Below, one piece after another: positions 8,548 through 17,628 of a DNA stretch of 64,000 bases. The notes beneath the pieces are model-generated. The model worked only from the letters and a program-made list of their open reading frames with translations, made no database searches and was not told where the DNA came from. A program made the translations under genes and the position numbers. The stretch comes from Fusibacter ferrireducens (GTDB lineage Bacteria; Bacillota; Clostridia; Peptostreptococcales; Acidaminobacteraceae). Positions within the stretch are counted from its first letter, which is position 1. Every line of letters begins with the position of its first letter. The DNA lies in contig NZ_JADKNH010000006.1 in NCBI RefSeq assembly GCF_015352425.1, forward strand, positions 124,001 through 188,000. Direction: 5' to 3'.

Positions 8548-8970
8548 CTATTTCTGGTTATTTATGTGTTTCTTTACATATGCCAACAAATGCGGTTGTA
8601 TCTCTGGGTAAGTCAATGCCTCTGGCAATACATCAAAGCCCTGACAGCGTTCTATTTCATAATCAAAATTTAATTTCAGATGTCTAATTTCAGCATAATA
8701 TAGTCTGCCATAACCCACCTCTCCCGCTCTTGTAACGCTGTAGTCACTTATGGGCACAAGTGTAAATTGATCTGCCGTACTCTCTTCTATAAGTTCTCTT
8801 CTAGCGGCTTCATCCGGCGTTTCCCCTGGCTCTATATGTCCCCCGGGTATTTCCCAAGTTGTTCTCTCTCTATGTTTAACAAGCAGCCACTGACCCTCAT
8901 ATCTGGACACAATGACAACGTATTTTAAATGTGATGTCACCTGCTCGCAATTCTTAAATTTAATTTCCAT
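8548..8970 (-). CDS. Nudix hydrolase
   Basis: 140 residues with a Nudix box near residues 44-66: GGHIEPGETPDEAARRELIE followed by ES. This fits G-x5-E-x7-RE-U-x-EE with a Ser/Thr in place of the last glycine. The family cleaves nucleoside diphosphates linked to another group, with Mg2+ held by the REXXEE acids. The N-terminal strand VVIVSRYEGQWLLVKHR is typical. Specific substrate cannot be told; small Nudix proteins like this act as 8-oxo-dGTPases or ADP-sugar/dinucleotide hydrolases. The start has TAGGAG at good distance. Confidence 0.88.
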   Translation of the reverse strand: MEIKFKNCEQVTSHLKYVVIVSRYEGQWLLVKHRERTTWEIPGGHIEPGETPDEAARRELIEESTADQFTLVPISDYSVTRAGEVGYGRLYYAEIRHLKLNFDYEIERCQGFDVLPEALTYPEIQPHLLAYVKKHINNQK

Positions 8971-9109
8971 ATATATTTACTCCTAATTATTAAGTCATTG
9001 TCTGTTTATTTCTATTTTAAAACTTATCCGCTGGCACAATTCAATCATAACTTTTTGAACATAGAATAGCTATTAAAAAACCATTAAATTCTATTCTACA
9101 CTGAATTAG

Positions 9110-9138
9110 AAAAAGAGCGCATCTTTTTCGATGCGCTC
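9110..9138 (-). terminator. Rho-independent terminator of the ketoacid operon
   Basis: Minus strand: perfect 9-bp stem GAGCGCATC / GATGCGCTC with a 6-base loop, followed by TTTTT (complement of 9110-9114). It lies about 125 bases after the thiolase stop and is the end of the sigma-54-driven transcript that starts near 14654. Confidence 0.85.
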
Positions 9139-9261
9139 CAATTGGGATTCTAAGGATTCTATTTTTCACTTAAAGGCCATACATTTATTTTCAAAATAGA
9201 CCATGCTCAGAGTCTACTGAAAATCGATTATAATAGTACTTTCATTATTCTTTTCAAATTT

Positions 9262-10443
9262 CTACGGACGTTCTATGAGTAGCGACGTCCCCATGCCACC
9301 ACCAATGCACAGCGTTGCAAGACCTTTTTTAGCATCTCTCTTTTGCATTTCGTGTAAGAGGGTTACCAAAATCCTAGCACCGCTTGCACCAACTGGATGT
9401 CCTAATGCAATGGCACCACCGTTGACGTTGACGATTTCAGGATTGAGATTCAAGTCTTTTACAACTGCTAAGGATTGAGCTGCAAAAGCTTCATTAGCTT
9501 CAACGAGTTCAATGTCTTCAATTTTCCAATTGAATGCTTTTAGAGCAGCCAAAGTTGCTGGAACAGGCCCATAGCCCATAATAGAAGGATCAACGCCTTT
9601 GGTGCCATACCCTTTAATCACAGCAAGATATTCAAGTCCAAGTGCCTCTGCTTTTTCTTTGCTCATGACGATGAGCATCGCTGCGCCATCATTGATTCCT
9701 GATGCGTTCCCGGCAGTTACAGTGCCATCCTTTTTAAAAGCTGGTTTTAGTTTTTGTAGTGCATCATATGTTGCACCATATCTAATATACTCATCTTCTG
9801 CCACTACAGTTGGCTCACCACGTCTAGAAGGAATTTCAACCGATACGATTTCATCCTTAAAGCGACCAGATTTTTGAGCGGCTTCTGCTTTATTTTGACT
9901 TGCCACAGCAAATTGGTCTTGCATTTCCCTTGTTAAAGCCCATTGTTCAGCAATATTCTCTGCTGTAATGCCCATGTGATAATTGTTAAAAGCATCCGTT
10001 AATGCATCTTTTATCATGTGATCCACCATTTCATAGTGGCCCATTTTTTGTCCCCATCGATTAGAAGGCGATAAATAAGGTGCATTGGACATACTTTCAG
10101 TCCCACCACACAAAATCACGTCTGCACCGTCAGAAGCGATAATTTGCGCTGCAAGACTCACGCTTCTGAGGCCAGATCCACATAAGATATTCACAGACAT
10201 AGCTGGCACTTCCACAGGCACACCTGCGTGAATGGATACTTGTCTCGCCACATTTTGACCACAACCGGCACTCAGAATATTGCCGACTAATACTTCATCA
10301 ATTTGATTGGGTTCAATACCAGCGCGCTTTATCGCTTCTTTTGCCGCTATTGTACCCAAATCAACTGCACTTAATGTTTTTAATGCACCGCCATAAGCCC
10401 CAACGGGTGTTCTTACAGCGGATACAATTACAACGTCCCTCAT
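9262..10443 (-). CDS. thlA: Acetyl-CoA acetyltransferase (thiolase)
   Basis: 393 residues, the standard thiolase length. Nucleophile Cys88 is in [17 protein letters not shown] near 316, GHPVGASG with the catalytic His near 349, and the second catalytic Cys in LCIGGGMG near 379. It condenses two acetyl-CoA to acetoacetyl-CoA or runs the reverse thiolytic cleavage. As the last gene of an operon with a CoA-transferase, an SDR and a permease, the cleavage direction (acetoacetyl-CoA to two acetyl-CoA) is the more likely one here. Eleven bases separate it from the SDR gene; GGAGG precedes the start. Confidence 0.92.
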   Translation of the reverse strand: MRDVVIVSAVRTPVGAYGGALKTLSAVDLGTIAAKEAIKRAGIEPNQIDEVLVGNILSAGCGQNVARQVSIHAGVPVEVPAMSVNILCGSGLRSVSLAAQIIASDGADVILCGGTESMSNAPYLSPSNRWGQKMGHYEMVDHMIKDALTDAFNNYHMGITAENIAEQWALTREMQDQFAVASQNKAEAAQKSGRFKDEIVSVEIPSRRGEPTVVAEDEYIRYGATYDALQKLKPAFKKDGTVTAGNASGINDGAAMLIVMSKEKAEALGLEYLAVIKGYGTKGVDPSIMGYGPVPATLAALKAFNWKIEDIELVEANEAFAAQSLAVVKDLNLNPEIVNVNGGAIALGHPVGASGARILVTLLHEMQKRDAKKGLATLCIGGGMGTSLLIERP

Positions 10444-10453
10444 TTAATACCTC

Positions 10454-11173
10454 CTATAATCTCAAACCACCATTGACAGAAAGATTATGCCCTGTTATAA
10501 ATGAGGCTTCATCACTCGCTAGGAACAGACAAGCATTTGCGATTTCTTGCGGTTCGCCCAATCTGCCAAGCATTGTCTTCGCTCTAATCGGATCGAGCAC
10601 TTTATCCGGTACTGTTTTCATCATTTCAGTATTGACATAACCCGGTGCCACCGAGTTAACTCTCACTGCTGCACCTTTTCTGGAAAACTCTTTCGCCCAT
10701 GTTTTTGCCATGCCAATAACGCCAGCTTTTGTTGCAGCATAATTTGTTTGACCCACATTGCCATATTCTCCAACAACAGATGCAATATTGATAATACTGC
10801 CTTGCCCCTGTGTCATCATTTGCGGTCCAATAACCTGTGTCATGTTAAAGACGCCTTTAAGGTTGACATCTATGACCATATCCCACATTTCTTCAGTCAT
10901 CTTGTGAATTAAGCCATCTCTTGTAATACCAGCATTATTCACAAGAATATCTATTTTACCGTATTCAGCAACCGCCCAGTTGAAAAACTCAACAATTGCA
11001 TTTCTGTCTGTTACATTCAGCGCATAGCCTTTTATATTTTCAGAATTAAAGGTTGCCTCTTGCATATCCACTGCAATAACTTTTGCGCCTTCTCTTTCAA
11101 ATGTTTCACTAATTGCTCTACCAATACCCTGTGCACCACCTGTTACGATGGCCACTTTACCTTGTAATCTCAT
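10454..11173 (-). CDS. SDR oxidoreductase, FabG/3-hydroxybutyrate dehydrogenase-like
   Basis: 239 residues, classical short-chain dehydrogenase. The cofactor motif TGGAQGIG is at 11-18, NNAG at 79-82, and the catalytic Ser132, Tyr145 and Lys149 are in IASVVGEYGNVGQTNYAATK. The family interconverts 3-hydroxyacyl and 3-ketoacyl compounds. Asp36 after the second strand (VIAVDM) favours NAD(H) over NADP(H). With thiolase and CoA-transferase next door it probably oxidises 3-hydroxybutyrate or 3-hydroxybutyryl-CoA. A biosynthetic FabG is unlikely because no fatty-acid genes are near. Confidence 0.85.
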   Translation of the reverse strand: MRLQGKVAIVTGGAQGIGRAISETFEREGAKVIAVDMQEATFNSENIKGYALNVTDRNAIVEFFNWAVAEYGKIDILVNNAGITRDGLIHKMTEEMWDMVIDVNLKGVFNMTQVIGPQMMTQGQGSIINIASVVGEYGNVGQTNYAATKAGVIGMAKTWAKEFSRKGAAVRVNSVAPGYVNTEMMKTVPDKVLDPIRAKTMLGRLGEPQEIANACLFLASDEASFITGHNLSVNGGLRL

Positions 11174-11186
11174 TGTGCCTCCAAAA

Positions 11187-12731
11187 TTATAAGTTTAACC
11201 CCATTGGGCCTTCATTAAAAATTCGACTGTCCATTTCTTTTAAATTCTCTGAAATTGCAGGCTTAAAATACATTTGATCGATGATGTCCTTTTGTAAATC
11301 AACTCCTGGTGCAATTTCAGTTAAAGTCAATCCCTTTTCAGATAATTCAAAGACAGCTCTCTCTGTCACATAAATCACCGGTTGCCCTATTTCATAGGCA
11401 TATTCACCAGAGAAAGTAATCTGTTCTACATCTGTTAAAAACTTCTTGGATTTACCTTCGTTTAATATGGTCAATTTACCCTCTTTAACTTCTAGTTTTA
11501 GACCACCTGCTGTGAAAGTCCCGCAGTAGACTACTTTTTTTGCATTTTGAGAAATATTGATGAAGCCACCGCAACCAGCAACTTTAGGTCCAAATTTTGA
11601 AACGTTGACATTGCCTTTAGGATCACATTGTGCAAGTCCTAAAAAAGTAACATCCAGTCCACCGCCATCATAAAAGTCAAACTGATAGGGTTGATCTATA
11701 ATCATATCTGGATTTATAGCCGCTCCGAAACTTAGTCCACCTGCTGGGATGCCCCCAATGGTGCCAGCTTCCGTTGTCAGAATCAGACCTTTGATATTTT
11801 CTTCATTGGCCACCATGGAAACGCCTTCAGGTATCCCAATACCAAGATTCATAATAGCATTTTCCTTGAGTTCCATGGCAGCTCTTCTTGCAATTACCTT
11901 ACGCTCATTAAGCGCCATTGGTGGAATGCTCTGAACAGGTACTTTAATGTCCTGACTATAAGATGGATTATATTGTTCTGCGAAGGTTTGCATGTGTTCA
12001 TGTTGTTCCGCTTCCACAATTGCATCCACATAGATGCCAGGAATTTTGACCATTTTAGAGTTAATCGATCCATCTTCAACTATCTTTTCCACTTGAAGAA
12101 TGACTTTGCCACCAGAATTCTTGACGGCTTGTGCCATAGACAGCATTTCAAGGCTTAAGCATTCCTTTTCAAAGGTGCAGTTGCCAAAACTGTCTGCATA
12201 TGTGCCTCTAATAAAGGCAAAATCTATGGGAAAGGCTTTATAAAAAAGCCAATCCTCATTATTTATAGTCATAAGTTCTACCAGTTCATCTTGAGTCCTA
12301 TTGTTTATTTTGCCACCCTCTAATCGTGGGTCCACAAAAGTTTTTAGACCAACCTTTGAAATAACGCCCGGTTTGCCGCCGGCAATTGCCCTGAACAAGT
12401 GAGAGATAACACCTTGTGGAAAATTGTATGCGTCGATTTGCTCATCTAGTGCTAATTTGCCAAGTTTTGGCGCTAGTCCCCAGTGTCCACCGACTACTTT
12501 TTTTACAAGGCCTACATGTCCAAAGTGATTTAAACCTCGATCTTTGCCATCGCCTTGTCCTGCTGCATAAACCAGAGTTAAATCCTTTGGATGTCCATTC
12601 TTTATAAATGCCTCTTCCACACCTCTGCTCAGTGCTTCAGGGTGCATATTACCTACAAATCCTCCGGTAACTAATGTTGAACCATCTTGGATGAGCGCAA
12701 TTGCGTCTTCAAGTGACATCACTTTATTCAT
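11187..12731 (-). CDS. Acyl-CoA:acetate/3-ketoacid CoA-transferase, fused alpha-beta
   Basis: 514 residues, with both halves of a family I CoA-transferase in one chain, as in YdiF and propionate CoA-transferase. The alpha half begins [20 protein letters not shown]; the beta half starts near 273, and the catalytic glutamate is Glu321 in [12 protein letters not shown], with the oxyanion-hole [10 protein letters not shown] downstream. It moves CoA between acyl donors and carboxylates, activating an imported 3-hydroxy or 3-keto acid at the expense of acetyl-CoA. It lies between permease (10 bp) and SDR (13 bp) genes, with AAGGAGG at its start. Confidence 0.88.
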   Translation of the reverse strand: MNKVMSLEDAIALIQDGSTLVTGGFVGNMHPEALSRGVEEAFIKNGHPKDLTLVYAAGQGDGKDRGLNHFGHVGLVKKVVGGHWGLAPKLGKLALDEQIDAYNFPQGVISHLFRAIAGGKPGVISKVGLKTFVDPRLEGGKINNRTQDELVELMTINNEDWLFYKAFPIDFAFIRGTYADSFGNCTFEKECLSLEMLSMAQAVKNSGGKVILQVEKIVEDGSINSKMVKIPGIYVDAIVEAEQHEHMQTFAEQYNPSYSQDIKVPVQSIPPMALNERKVIARRAAMELKENAIMNLGIGIPEGVSMVANEENIKGLILTTEAGTIGGIPAGGLSFGAAINPDMIIDQPYQFDFYDGGGLDVTFLGLAQCDPKGNVNVSKFGPKVAGCGGFINISQNAKKVVYCGTFTAGGLKLEVKEGKLTILNEGKSKKFLTDVEQITFSGEYAYEIGQPVIYVTERAVFELSEKGLTLTEIAPGVDLQKDIIDQMYFKPAISENLKEMDSRIFNEGPMGLNL

Positions 12732-12741
12732 GTGATCCTCC

Positions 12742-14097
12742 TTATACGATTCCAGTTACGAGATAGAATATTGATACAACAAAGACAGCGATCAGCGGGA
12801 TCACAGCGGTCATTGCTGCAATATCAAAGTAACTTTCTTTATGATTAAGTTTACAAACGGATAACAATGTGATTACAGCACCACAGTGTGGCAACGTATC
12901 GAGACCGCCTGATGCCATAAGCATGATTCTATGAAGTGCTTGCGGATCAATGCCCATTGACAAGAATTCTTTTGAAAGCACTTCAAGTGCAATGGCAGTA
13001 CCACCAGAAGAAGAGCCTACTATACCAGCAAGTAAAGTTGTTGAAATTGCAACTTTAAAGATTGAAGGAATCGCAAGTGCAACGATACCTAATTTTACTG
13101 TTGTAAATGCTGCAAGAGACTTGATTACACCACCGTAACCCACTTCTGAGCCTGTGTTGAAAATCGGTAACAATGAACCCACCGCACCGTCAAATACAAT
13201 TTTATTCGTATTGACTAAGAACTTTCTCATTGAAATTAAAATAAATACGATTGAAATTGAAAGCCCTAATACAACTGGCCAAGTCCCATTGATTTTAGAA
13301 CCAGCGGCTTCATATGAAGCGATGATTGAAGGATTTGCAAAGTAAATCTTCGTAAAGATAAAGTTTAAAACAAATACTAAAATGATTGGTGTTGCTGAAA
13401 TGCCAAAGTTTGGAAGGTCATCGCCGAGCTCATGTAATCCTTCATTTTCATGATTTCCGTAGCCTTCACCAGCAGCTGCTGCTTGTGCCGCTCTTCTGTT
13501 TAACCACCAAAGACCCCCGAAAAACATAATTGAACTCCCAATAAGACCTAAAATTGGACCTGCATAGATATCTGTGCCAAAGTAAACGGTTGGCATTGTA
13601 TTAAGGTATTGTGGTGATCCTGGCATCGCCGTCATTGTAAATGTAAATGCACCCAGTGCAATGGCAGCAGGCAATAATCTCTTTGGAACATCTGCTTCTC
13701 TTAGAAGCATTGCACCTATCGGATACATTGCAAATACAACTACAAACAGTGAAACCCCACCATAAGTTAAAAGTGAAGTCGCAACAACAACTGCTGCAAT
13801 GGCATGTTTCTTACCAAATTTGTCTGAAATAAAATGTGCGATTGAGGTTGCTGCCCCAGTAACGCCCATTAATTTACCAAATATTGCGCCCGCTAAAAAG
13901 ACCGGAAAATAAGCTTGGATATATCCAGCTGCTGCTGGCATGAAAATATTAGATAGTGCATGCAACGCTGGTATCTCTCCTGACAAAAGTGCTGCAATCA
14001 TTGCTAAAATTGGTGCCAATACAAGTACTGTTACGCCACGATACGCGAAATACATAAGAGAAAATAACGTCAATAATATCGCTAATACACCTAACAT
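12742..14097 (-). CDS. GntP family permease
   Basis: 451 residues, almost wholly hydrophobic with about 12 membrane segments. Family signs include [14 protein letters not shown] (about 157-170), the [12 protein letters not shown] segment (about 356-367) and [13 protein letters not shown] near 395-407. GntP permeases carry gluconate and other small hydroxy acids by proton symport; some relatives sit with 3-hydroxybutyrate or acetoacetate genes, which fits this operon. Substrate is inferred from context only. Coupled by a 10-bp gap to the CoA-transferase and preceded by GGGGGA. Confidence 0.88.
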   Translation of the reverse strand: MLGVLAILLTLFSLMYFAYRGVTVLVLAPILAMIAALLSGEIPALHALSNIFMPAAAGYIQAYFPVFLAGAIFGKLMGVTGAATSIAHFISDKFGKKHAIAAVVVATSLLTYGGVSLFVVVFAMYPIGAMLLREADVPKRLLPAAIALGAFTFTMTAMPGSPQYLNTMPTVYFGTDIYAGPILGLIGSSIMFFGGLWWLNRRAAQAAAAGEGYGNHENEGLHELGDDLPNFGISATPIILVFVLNFIFTKIYFANPSIIASYEAAGSKINGTWPVVLGLSISIVFILISMRKFLVNTNKIVFDGAVGSLLPIFNTGSEVGYGGVIKSLAAFTTVKLGIVALAIPSIFKVAISTTLLAGIVGSSSGGTAIALEVLSKEFLSMGIDPQALHRIMLMASGGLDTLPHCGAVITLLSVCKLNHKESYFDIAAMTAVIPLIAVFVVSIFYLVTGIV

Positions 14098-14127
14098 CTT
14101 TGTCCCCCTAAATTTTTAATAGAAAAT

Positions 14128-14637
14128 TTAATTTCCAACAACTAATTGAATTAACTCGTAAAGAGTATATGCAAATGCCGCTATGGCAATTGCGTAGAGG
14201 CTATAAAATACCCCTAGTATGAAGTGTTTGCCTTTTTTGTATGCATCCACGTGTTTTGGATGCATTTTTTCTTTGAGATGATTTTTAGAATCTTTAATGA
14301 CATTTGCAATCAAAACTGCAAGCATCCATATGAGTCCCAATAAAATCATCAAATACAATAAACCTAAATTTGTACCTGAGACCTTTTCAATGATGGAAAT
14401 TATTGCACTCATAAACACCATTGGTATAAAAAGCTGATCCCATTTGAAGACACGGTATTCATTTTGATAAGTCTCTGAAATCAAAATTCTCACTAACAAA
14501 ACTACCAAGTGCATATACTTATAGCTTTGCGGATAATATATTTGTTGTCCGATCGTAAACAACAAAAGGCCTTGATAAATCAAATTGAACACCAATGGTT
14601 TTTTTAAGTTGCGCATCATATTTGTTAAGTCTCCCAT
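14128..14637 (-). CDS. Hypothetical membrane protein, first gene of the sigma-54 operon
   Basis: 169 residues with about five hydrophobic helices (roughly 18-35, 43-55, 69-85, 90-112, 138-167) and a basic loop KDSKNHLKEKMHPKH. I do not recognise the family. It is the first gene after the sigma-54 promoter, its ATG is about 17 bases from the predicted transcription start, and GGAGGTGA is at ideal spacing. It lies 30 bp before the GntP permease gene. It could assist transport of the same substrate, but there is no direct evidence. Confidence 0.75.
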   Translation of the reverse strand: MGDLTNMMRNLKKPLVFNLIYQGLLLFTIGQQIYYPQSYKYMHLVVLLVRILISETYQNEYRVFKWDQLFIPMVFMSAIISIIEKVSGTNLGLLYLMILLGLIWMLAVLIANVIKDSKNHLKEKMHPKHVDAYKKGKHFILGVFYSLYAIAIAAFAYTLYELIQLVVGN

Positions 14638-14664
14638 AGAAAATTCACCTCCACCCTATACAAT

Positions 14665-14680
14665 CGCAAAACGCGTGCCA
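14665..14680 (-). promoter_or_regulatory. Sigma-54 (-24/-12) promoter of the ketoacid operon
   Basis: Minus strand reads TGGCAC-GCGTT-TTGCG: an exact match to the sigma-54 consensus TGGCAC-N5-TTGC, with invariant GG (14679-14678) and GC (14667-14666) ten bases apart. Transcription should start about 12 bases past the GC, near 14654, just ahead of the ribosome binding site of the first gene. The adjacent regulator gene carries the GAFTGA loop needed to activate this polymerase. Confidence 0.9.
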
Positions 14681-14773
14681 AACTTTTGAACACAAAAAAA
14701 TGCATTTTCATTTAAAATTGTTTAAAACACGAACAATAATTGAGGGAATCTTTTGCTTTTTGCACTAAAATTC

Positions 14774-14807
14774 AAAAAAAGCGTAAACTATGATTTACGC
14801 TTTTTTT
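14774..14807. terminator. Bidirectional rho-independent terminator after the sigma-54 activator gene
   Basis: A 14-bp perfect stem, seven A then GCGTAAA pairing with TTTACGC then seven T, with a 6-base loop. On the minus strand it follows the activator stop by about 100 bases and ends in a T run. Its core GTAAAC-N5-TTTACG recurs at 14865 (see the site entries), so it may have a second role. Confidence 0.85.
14783..14799. promoter_or_regulatory. Candidate upstream activator site 1 (GTAAAC-N5-TTTACG)
   Basis: The 17-base element GTAAAC-TATGA-TTTACG occurs here and, with identical half-sites and spacing, at 14865-14881. Its centre is about 112 bp upstream of the -24 element, a usual distance for enhancer sites of sigma-54 activators with a Fis-type helix-turn-helix. 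It overlaps the terminator stem, so symmetry alone is not proof; the second copy, which is not in a terminator, is what suggests binding. Confidence 0.45.
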
Positions 14808-14823
14808 ATAGCACTGTAACAAG

Positions 14824-14850
14824 TGTCAAGTTTTATTGACATAATTGACA
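14824..14850. promoter_or_regulatory. TGTCAA/TTGACA repeat cluster
   Basis: TGTCAA (14824-14829), six bases, TTGACA (14836-14841), then a second TTGACA (14845-14850). The first two form a perfect inverted repeat and the last two a 9-bp-spaced direct repeat. They lie between the two GTAAAC-type sites and about 150-165 bp upstream of the -24 element, so they may belong to the same regulatory region or to a second regulator. Confidence 0.35.
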
Positions 14851-14864
14851 ACACTCTTCAAATT

Positions 14865-14881
14865 GTAAACATTTATTTACG
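14865..14881. promoter_or_regulatory. Candidate upstream activator site 2 (GTAAAC-N5-TTTACG)
   Basis: Second copy of the element at 14783-14799, with the same half-sites and 5-base spacer (ATTTA). The centre-to-centre distance is 82 bp, close to eight helical turns, so dimers bound at both could face the same side of the DNA. It lies about 194 bp upstream of the -24 element and 30 bases beyond the stop of the activator gene. Confidence 0.45.
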
Positions 14882-14910
14882 CTTTCCTATTTGTAATCAT
14901 TTCATTGTTG

Positions 14911-16623
14911 CTATCTGAGATCATATTTTTCTAACTTTGTGTGTAATGCCATTCTAGAAATCCCCAAATCTCCAGCAGTTTTAGTCTTATTGCCCTTAAA
15001 ATAAATCAACCTTTCAAGTAAGAGTTTTTTTTCATAAATCTCCATCATATGTTTAAGGGGTTCTCCAGTGTAATCCAGCTCAGTGGTCTTCATAAAAGCT
15101 GGCAAGTGATACGGCTGAATAAAATCGTCCCCTTCCATGATATTATAAGCTCGTTCAATGATATTTCTAAGTTCTCTAATATTGCCCTGCCATTGATAAT
15201 GTGAAAGTAGAAATTGTGCCTTTTCAGAAATTCCCCTCACTTTTCCATGATCTTGCTGATTGAGCTGATCTATGAAATGCTTGCTCAACAGCATTACATC
15301 TTCTTTTCGGTCTCTAAGTGGTGGTATTTTAAGGTTGATCACATTTAAACGATAATAGAGATCTTCTCTAAATTGTTTGGCTTCAACCATCTCAAGCAGA
15401 TTTCTATTAGTGGCCGCAATTACCCTTACATCAATTTGCTTAGGTCTGTTAGAGCCCACCCGCTCCACTTCACCTTCTTGCAAAACTCTCAGTATTTTGG
15501 CCTGCATTTGCAGGGGCATATCGCCAATTTCATCTAAAAAAATCGTACCGAGATCTGCAAGTTCAAATTTACCTATACGACCATTTTTATCGGCTCCTGT
15601 GAAAGCACCTTTTTCATAGCCGAAAAGTTCTGACTCCAATAGTTGCTCTGGGATTGCCGCACAGTTGACAGAAATAAACGGCATATCATGTCGATTGCTT
15701 TCTTGGTGAATCGCATGAGCAAACAACTCTTTTCCCGTTCCACTTTCGCCCTGTATGAGCACATTGGATTTCGTATATGCTATTTTTTTGGCTTGATGTT
15801 TCAATTTATTCATTTGATCATTTGAAGTGATAATTTGTTCAAAAGTGTACTTCGCCTTGTGTATACTGCTGATTTCCGATCTTAAGTTTCGAAGTTCCTG
15901 TTCAATTTTAGTATATTTCTTATTGATATTATGAAGCTCAGATACATTTCTGAAAATGACTTTCCCAATGGCACCTGCCTGCTTGCCATCCACATAATAG
16001 GGAATTCGAGTCGCCACCATATAATCTCCGCGAATCTCTTGAAAATCATTTATTTCAGGCACACCTGTCTTTGCAACAATATGCATGCGCGTGTTAGGGA
16101 TGACCTGTGTCACGTGTTTGCCAATCACTTCATCATCTTCTAAACCTAAAAACCGCTTATAGGCGTTGGATATCATGGTGATATTGCCATTTAGATCCAC
16201 AACTAAAATGCCATCGTATGCCAACTCTAGTATGGATTTTAAAATAACCATTTCACTTTGATCCGCTTTAAGTTTTTCGTTAAGCGCCTCATATTTGGTT
16301 ACATCATCAAAGATAGCAATTGCCCCCACGGGTTTACCACCTTCAAAGACCGGAATTCTAGAAGTAATACAGTGTCTTCCGTTTATTACAATGCTTACAT
16401 CATGATCCACCGTAAGCGTTTTAAATGTATCCATCAATTTAGACTCTGCATAGACCTCTAAAATAGGTTTGTCTATGGCTTGCTCAATCGGTATGTTTAA
16501 GAGTTGAATCGCTCTTTCATTGATATTCTTCACTCTACCTTCATGATCTACTAAAATGATGGCATTCGTAATTTCTTCGAATACATTTTGGTTTTCTAAA
16601 ACACAACTAAAAAAATTATTCAA
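14911..16623 (-). CDS. Sigma-54-dependent transcriptional activator with two PAS domains
   Basis: 570 residues. Two PAS domains (about 12-115 and 128-235), a short coiled linker (about 236-260), an AAA+ domain (265-495) and a C-terminal Fis-type helix-turn-helix (about 525-570, [20 protein letters not shown]). Walker A is GESGTGKE (293-300), the sigma-54 contact loop GAFTGA is at 339-344 and Walker B IFLDEIGD at 361-368. No receiver domain, so it probably senses a small ligand or redox cue through PAS. It sits directly upstream of the sigma-54 promoter of the ketoacid operon and is its likely regulator, as AtoC is for acetoacetate genes. The start is TTG with GAGGGATT upstream. Confidence 0.92.
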   Translation of the reverse strand: MNNFFSCVLENQNVFEEITNAIILVDHEGRVKNINERAIQLLNIPIEQAIDKPILEVYAESKLMDTFKTLTVDHDVSIVINGRHCITSRIPVFEGGKPVGAIAIFDDVTKYEALNEKLKADQSEMVILKSILELAYDGILVVDLNGNITMISNAYKRFLGLEDDEVIGKHVTQVIPNTRMHIVAKTGVPEINDFQEIRGDYMVATRIPYYVDGKQAGAIGKVIFRNVSELHNINKKYTKIEQELRNLRSEISSIHKAKYTFEQIITSNDQMNKLKHQAKKIAYTKSNVLIQGESGTGKELFAHAIHQESNRHDMPFISVNCAAIPEQLLESELFGYEKGAFTGADKNGRIGKFELADLGTIFLDEIGDMPLQMQAKILRVLQEGEVERVGSNRPKQIDVRVIAATNRNLLEMVEAKQFREDLYYRLNVINLKIPPLRDRKEDVMLLSKHFIDQLNQQDHGKVRGISEKAQFLLSHYQWQGNIRELRNIIERAYNIMEGDDFIQPYHLPAFMKTTELDYTGEPLKHMMEIYEKKLLLERLIYFKGNKTKTAGDLGISRMALHTKLEKYDLR

Positions 16624-16716
16624 AATAATCCCTCATTTCTGACTATTAGTTTTAGCCTTCATACTCTATATCACGCAAGTTCAATACCAAATGTAATTCT
16701 ATTATAAAGGAAAATC

Positions 16717-16754
16717 TATAAAAATAGAATCGTTCATTGGGACGATTCTATTTT
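16717..16754. terminator. Rho-independent terminator after the small membrane ORF
   Basis: A 13-bp stem, AAAATAGAATCGT pairing with ACGATTCTATTTT, with a short loop and T-rich flanks on both strands. On the minus strand it closes the GNAT-small ORF transcript; the regulator gene at 16623 starts beyond it. Confidence 0.75.
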
Positions 16755-16801
16755 CATACAATTGTATATAGACAGTCTTTGCGCACTTCATTTCGAAGTA
16801 T

Positions 16802-16930
16802 CTAATGTTTATTTTCTAACATGCTTTTTCGAATCTGATGACTCATTCGCAATATGTAATAGCCATCAAACACGACAATAAAAAAAATTATTATGAGACC
16901 GATCTGAAACCCTATTTTTAAATGCATCAT
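16802..16930 (-). CDS. Small single-span membrane protein (42 residues)
   Basis: An ATG 3 bases after the GNAT stop opens 42 codons: MMHLKIGFQ, a hydrophobic run IGLIIIFFIVVF (about 10-21), then DGYYILRMSHQIRKSML and a short polar tail. One membrane span followed by a basic, amphipathic tail is a believable small membrane protein. AAGGCAGG at the end of the GNAT gene can serve as its ribosome binding site, suggesting coupling, and a terminator follows about 50 bases downstream. Function unknown; not recognised as a known family. Confidence 0.5.
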   Translation of the reverse strand: MMHLKIGFQIGLIIIFFIVVFDGYYILRMSHQIRKSMLENKH

Positions 16931-16933
16931 ATG

Positions 16934-17467
16934 CTACCTGCCTTCTAAATCCAACTCCAGATGAATATCATACGGTTCTAAATTGAACAATTCTTCGTCA
17001 AGCGCCTTGGCTAAAACACAACCCATGCTAAAATAAAAATTGATCGTGTTCTCTGACGGTGTTGCCGAAATATACAATTTCTTGCCGTTCAATTTTCTGG
17101 CGGCTTTCACAGCACTTTCCATAAGGGCCTTTGCAATCCCACGCCCTCTATAATTTTTAGATACAAATAGAATATCCATTTTAATATAATTGCAGTCTTT
17201 GCCTCGAAGCTTATTCTCGACAGAGGTTATCCCGATCAGGGTATCACCATTATAGGCGCCAATAACATATCCGCCACCCTCCAGAATTCGTCTTTGTCTT
17301 TCCAGTAAAGCTTGCTGTTCACCTTCTGGAAATCCATCCATCTCATAATACTCTTCTTCTAATTCTAATTTACCATCTCTGTAATAATAAACATGTTCTA
17401 TAACTTCCCTGCGATCAATTTCTAAAAATGACTCTAACTCTTCCATTTTCATGTATCGATAAACCAT
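16934..17467 (-). CDS. GNAT family N-acetyltransferase
   Basis: 177 residues. The acetyl-CoA binding signature is RGRGIA in VSKNYRGRGIAKALMESAV (about 109-127), preceded by the strand YIKMDILFV and followed by KKLYISATPSENTINFYFSMGC, the usual C-terminal half of the fold. The N-terminal 60 residues are unusually acidic (KLELEEEYYEMD). Substrate unknown. Preceded by GGGGGTGA; the next genes are the small membrane ORF downstream and divergent mrp upstream. Confidence 0.85.
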   Translation of the reverse strand: MVYRYMKMEELESFLEIDRREVIEHVYYYRDGKLELEEEYYEMDGFPEGEQQALLERQRRILEGGGYVIGAYNGDTLIGITSVENKLRGKDCNYIKMDILFVSKNYRGRGIAKALMESAVKAARKLNGKKLYISATPSENTINFYFSMGCVLAKALDEELFNLEPYDIHLELDLEGR

Positions 17468-17566
17468 TTTTCACCCCCAGAGATACTCTAATAAGATCAT
17501 TATAGCATAATCGCCAAAATTTGAAGATAAAACTGTTTTCAATCCTATTAAATAATACATATAACA

Positions 17567-17594
17567 TTGACTATCTTATATAATAAGATATAAT
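17567..17594 (+). promoter_or_regulatory. Sigma-A promoter of mrp with an embedded palindrome
   Basis: TTGACT (17567-17572), 16-bp spacer, TATAAT (17589-17594), then a leader with AAGGAGG and the ATG at 17629. The spacer holds the perfect inverted repeat TATCTTA-N5-TAAGATA (17572-17590), which touches both promoter boxes and would suit a repressor dimer. Confidence 0.65.
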
Positions 17595-17628
17595 ATTATT
17601 GGCATACGCCATTTAAGGAGGCATAAGT

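Noticed and set aside
9599-9877. Plus-strand frame opposite the thiolase
   Set aside because: It mirrors a well-conserved gene with intact catalytic residues; a shadow of codon bias.
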